This document shows positions 62,626 through 64,000 of a stretch of 64,000 nt of DNA, piece after piece. The notes under the pieces are model-generated. The model was not told where the DNA came from. It worked only from the letters and a program-made list of their open reading frames with translations, and did not search any database. The position numbers and the translations under genes are program-made. The stretch's first letter is position 1, and each line of letters starts with the position of its first letter. Origin of the DNA: Planctomycetota bacterium. GTDB taxonomy: Bacteria > Planctomycetota > PLA2 > JAEUHO01. Location: the NCBI GenBank assembly GCA_029259775.1, contig JAJDEN010000045.1:243366-307365 (forward strand), read 5' to 3'.

Positions 62626-63293
62626 GCGCCGGCCTGGCCGAGAACTCGTTGGAAGGTGCGGTAGTGATCGGCGGCCGCGTCATAGTCCGCGCGTCCGGAG
62701 GGCCGCCCTCCGAACACGGTCAGCTCGACGGCGCGCACCAGGCCCGCCACCGCTCGATCGGCGGCTTCCGGCAGGTCTACCGTTCGCAGGATCTCCCGGC
62801 TGGTGAGCGAGCCGGCCAGATGTTCTTCCTGGCTGAGCGGGTGCAACGCGAGGAGCAGGAGCGTGTGGATGGCTTCCGCGAAGCGGCCCTCCGAGGCCAG
62901 CTGCTCAGCCGCGTCGAGAGGTGGGGGGGCACGGATTGTCGCGCCCGCGGGTCCCGCACCGCCGCCGAGGCTGAGGTTGGCGTCATAACCACTCAGGCGC
63001 CGAGCTACGTAGACGCCCAGGACCGCGAGGGCGGCGGCGATGAGGGTCCAGAGCACCATCTCCAAGGCGGTGCTGCCGCGGCCATCGGTACGCCCCTCGG
63101 TGCGCCGCTCGGCGCGCTTGTCCGCTTGCTCGGCCTTGCGGGCGGATGGGGACCGCTTGCCGTCCGGTTGGGTCCCTGGGAACTCGGTCTGGATGTGGCT
63201 CTCGGTGAGGATCTCCGCCGCGGCCCGCTTCAGCTCCTCAGGGGGCGGGGCCGAGAGCAAGAGGCCCATGGCGAGGAGGAGGACGGATTCCAC
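62622..63293 (-). CDS. DUF4129-like membrane protein, first gene of the MoxR operon
   Basis: 223 residues. Signal peptide or helix (MESVLLLAMGLLLSAPP), charged linker rich in Lys/Arg/Glu, a membrane helix (EMVLWTLIAAALAVLGVYVARRL), then a cytoplasmic C-terminal domain of DUF4129 type (AEQLASEGRFAEAIHTLLLLAL, REILRTVDLPEAADRAVAGLVRAVELTVFGGRPSG, HYRTFQRVL). First in the overlap-coupled operon with DUF4350, MoxR, DUF58, SpoIIM-like and RDD genes. A promoter should lie in 63294-63415. Confidence 0.85.
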   Translation of the reverse strand: MESVLLLAMGLLLSAPPPEELKRAAAEILTESHIQTEFPGTQPDGKRSPSARKAEQADKRAERRTEGRTDGRGSTALEMVLWTLIAAALAVLGVYVARRLSGYDANLSLGGGAGPAGATIRAPPPLDAAEQLASEGRFAEAIHTLLLLALHPLSQEEHLAGSLTSREILRTVDLPEAADRAVAGLVRAVELTVFGGRPSGRADYDAAADHYRTFQRVLGQAGA

Positions 63294-63415
63294 CGGCGGA
63301 TTCTAGGAGGCTGCGTAGGAGAGCGACAGGGCGCAGGTTCGGGCCGGGCCTGTACCGACCTTGACGGCCCAAGTCGCAGGACCTACGTTCCCGCTTCAGC
63401 GTTGGCTGCACGCGC

Positions 63416-63505
63416 GGAGGGATGCCGGAGCGGTCGAACGGGCTGGTTTCGAAAACCAGTGAAGGAGCAATCCTTCCCAGGGTTCAAATCCCTGTCCCTC
63501 CGCCA
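63416..63505 (+). tRNA. tRNA-Ser (CGA)
   Basis: 90 bases including CCA. Acceptor GGAGGGA pairs with TCCCTCC; anticodon arm CTGGT-TTCGAAA-ACCAG with anticodon CGA; long class II variable arm (GAAGGAGCAATCCTTC); T arm with GGTTCAAATCC; discriminator G. Confidence 0.95.
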
Positions 63506-63614
63506 TTTTCAATCAGGTGTGCGCCCGTCTCACTCGGCCCGCTGTCCGAGAGGCCGTTCCGCTCTACCCGAGCGGACTGTGCGCTCGGCTCCGCCGCACC
63601 CCGCACGCTCCCCC

Positions 63615-63698
63615 TCCCACACGACCTGCGGTCGCGCGGGGCCCACCGCACATGGGCACGCCGATGCGCGCTCGCCAGCTCGCACGCTGGCTCCGACG
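63615..63698. repeat. 84-base dispersed repeat, copy B (after tRNA-Ser)
   Basis: Matches 51479-51562 at 74 of 84 bases without gaps. It lies about 110 bases past tRNA-Ser, as copy A lies about 53 bases past tRNA-Pro. The 63506-63614 stretch between tRNA and repeat holds no recognised feature. Confidence 0.8.
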
Positions 63699-63733
63699 CT
63701 CCCTCCTCAAGTGCGTTGGCCTCTCCGGTTGCC

Positions 63734-63758
63734 GTAGGGGCGGGGCTTGTCCCCGCCC
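63734..63758. repeat. Palindromic repeat unit 1 (GTAGGGGCGGGG-CTTGT-CCCCGCCC)
   Basis: Inverted repeat of 8 bp around CTTGT, with the GTAGGGGC flank shared with units 2 to 4. Confidence 0.7.
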
Positions 63759-63789
63759 GAGCGCGTGCTGCCACGTCGGGACTTACCAC

Positions 63790-63814
63790 GTAGGGGCGGG
63801 CCTTGTGCCCGCCC
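63790..63814. repeat. Palindromic repeat unit 2 (GTAGGGGCGGGC-CTTGT-GCCCGCCC)
   Basis: Same design as unit 1 with changed stem bases that keep pairing (GGGGCGGGC with GCCCGCCC), a sign of selection for the hairpin or shared origin. Confidence 0.7.
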
Positions 63815-63823
63815 GTCTTCCAC

Positions 63824-63849
63824 ACGGACACGGACACGGACACCGACAC
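63824..63849 (+). repeat. Tandem CGGACA hexamer array
   Basis: About four units of CGGACA with slight variation at the end (ACACGGACACGGACACGGACACCGAC). No product is encoded. Confidence 0.6.
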
Positions 63850-63866
63850 GCGCCCCCGGAACCCGT

Positions 63867-63891
63867 GGGCGACCACAAGGGTCGCCCCTAC
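63867..63891. repeat. Palindromic repeat unit 3 (GGGCGACC-ACAAG-GGTCGCCCCTAC)
   Basis: Opposite orientation to units 1 and 2 (ends in CCCCTAC). Identical to unit 4. Confidence 0.75.
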
Positions 63892-63922
63892 ACGTAAGGG
63901 CACGTGACGGACCAGGCGTCCC

Positions 63923-63947
63923 GGGCGACCACAAGGGTCGCCCCTAC
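63923..63947. repeat. Palindromic repeat unit 4, identical to unit 3
   Basis: 25 of 25 bases equal 63867-63891, 56 bases away. The pair forms a direct repeat. Confidence 0.75.
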
Positions 63948-63953
63948 CCGAAC

Positions 63954-63974
63954 GGGCGGATCACGTATCCGCCC
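63954..63974. repeat. Palindrome GGGCGGAT-CACGT-ATCCGCCC
   Basis: An 8-bp stem, 5-base loop; related to GCGGATCCATGATCCGC at 47086-47102. The remaining bases to the window end show no gene. Confidence 0.6.
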
Positions 63975-64000
63975 ACGCCGACGAACGGCCACCTCACGCC

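Noticed and set aside
63484..63903. Open frames across the terminal repeat patch on both strands
   Set aside because: Made from palindromic and tandem repeats that overlap tRNA-Ser; no protein signal.
63734..63974. CRISPR array
   Set aside because: Units are palindromes in both orientations with irregular spacing, no uniform repeat-spacer pattern and no cas genes nearby.

Overview
The window is 64 kb of uniformly GC-rich bacterial chromosome. The gene content points to a Gram-negative, probably Planctomycetota, bacterium. Evidence: an ECF sigma factor fused through a membrane helix to a very large exported region, a squalene-cyclase-like/VIT/VWA exported giant, many exported HEAT, TPR and VWA proteins of no known pathway, a TamA/TamB-type outer-membrane pair, and a protein resembling a secretin N-terminal domain. 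The phylum is an inference from gene content; there is no rRNA here. No phage, CRISPR array, transposase or classical defence island was seen.

Layout. 1-4.0 kb: DUF218 membrane protein, an active HtrA-type protease and a tandem protease-like protein that has lost its catalytic residues. 4.0-8.4 kb: class II fructose bisphosphatase (glpX) behind a degenerate kinase-like protein, divergent from a malic enzyme-phosphotransacetylase fusion (maeB). 8.4-18.2 kb: coupled TPR and thioredoxin-like/HEAT exported proteins, a small Cys-rich lipoprotein, mutY, an HD-GYP-like protein, a stand-alone receiver, a HEAT lipoprotein, a CaiB-type CoA transferase and another HEAT protein. 18.2-26.5 kb: the 1297-residue cyclase-like/VIT/VWA protein and the 1419-residue sigma factor fusion. 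26.5-29.5 kb: a RimK ligase (with RCK_C tail), a retropepsin-like protease and an aspartoacylase-like Zn enzyme, a recurring trio of protein or peptide modification. 29.6-37.3 kb: ion transport (ZntB-like, CNNM/DUF21, MscK-like channel, SLC13-type carrier with RCK_C domains). 37.4-44.0 kb: TamA-like barrel, TamB-like protein and a LapA-like protein. 44.2-47.1 kb: RlmM-like methyltransferase, then a small variable island beside tRNA-Arg(TCT) with displaced tRNA fragments and a two-gene nucleotidyltransferase module.

47.1-52.8 kb: foldase-like PpiC protein, thermonuclease-like protein, VWA protein, tRNA-Pro(TGG) followed by a perfect 18-bp palindrome and dispersed repeats, and three tiny Cys-rich lipoproteins, two of them with clear intrinsic terminators. 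52.9-56.2 kb: purD, an STN-like exported protein, a Fur regulator and tadA. 56.2-63.3 kb: a polytopic membrane protein converging on a six-gene overlapping operon (DUF4129, DUF4350, MoxR, DUF58, SpoIIM-like, RDD). 63.4-64 kb: tRNA-Ser(CGA) followed by a patch of palindromic repeats.

The best candidates for undescribed biology are the membrane-tethered sigma factor, the cyclase-like/VIT/VWA giant next to it, the paired active and dead HtrA proteins, the tRNA-Arg-associated island, and the family of short Cys-rich lipoproteins. All functional statements come from motif reading; no database search was run.
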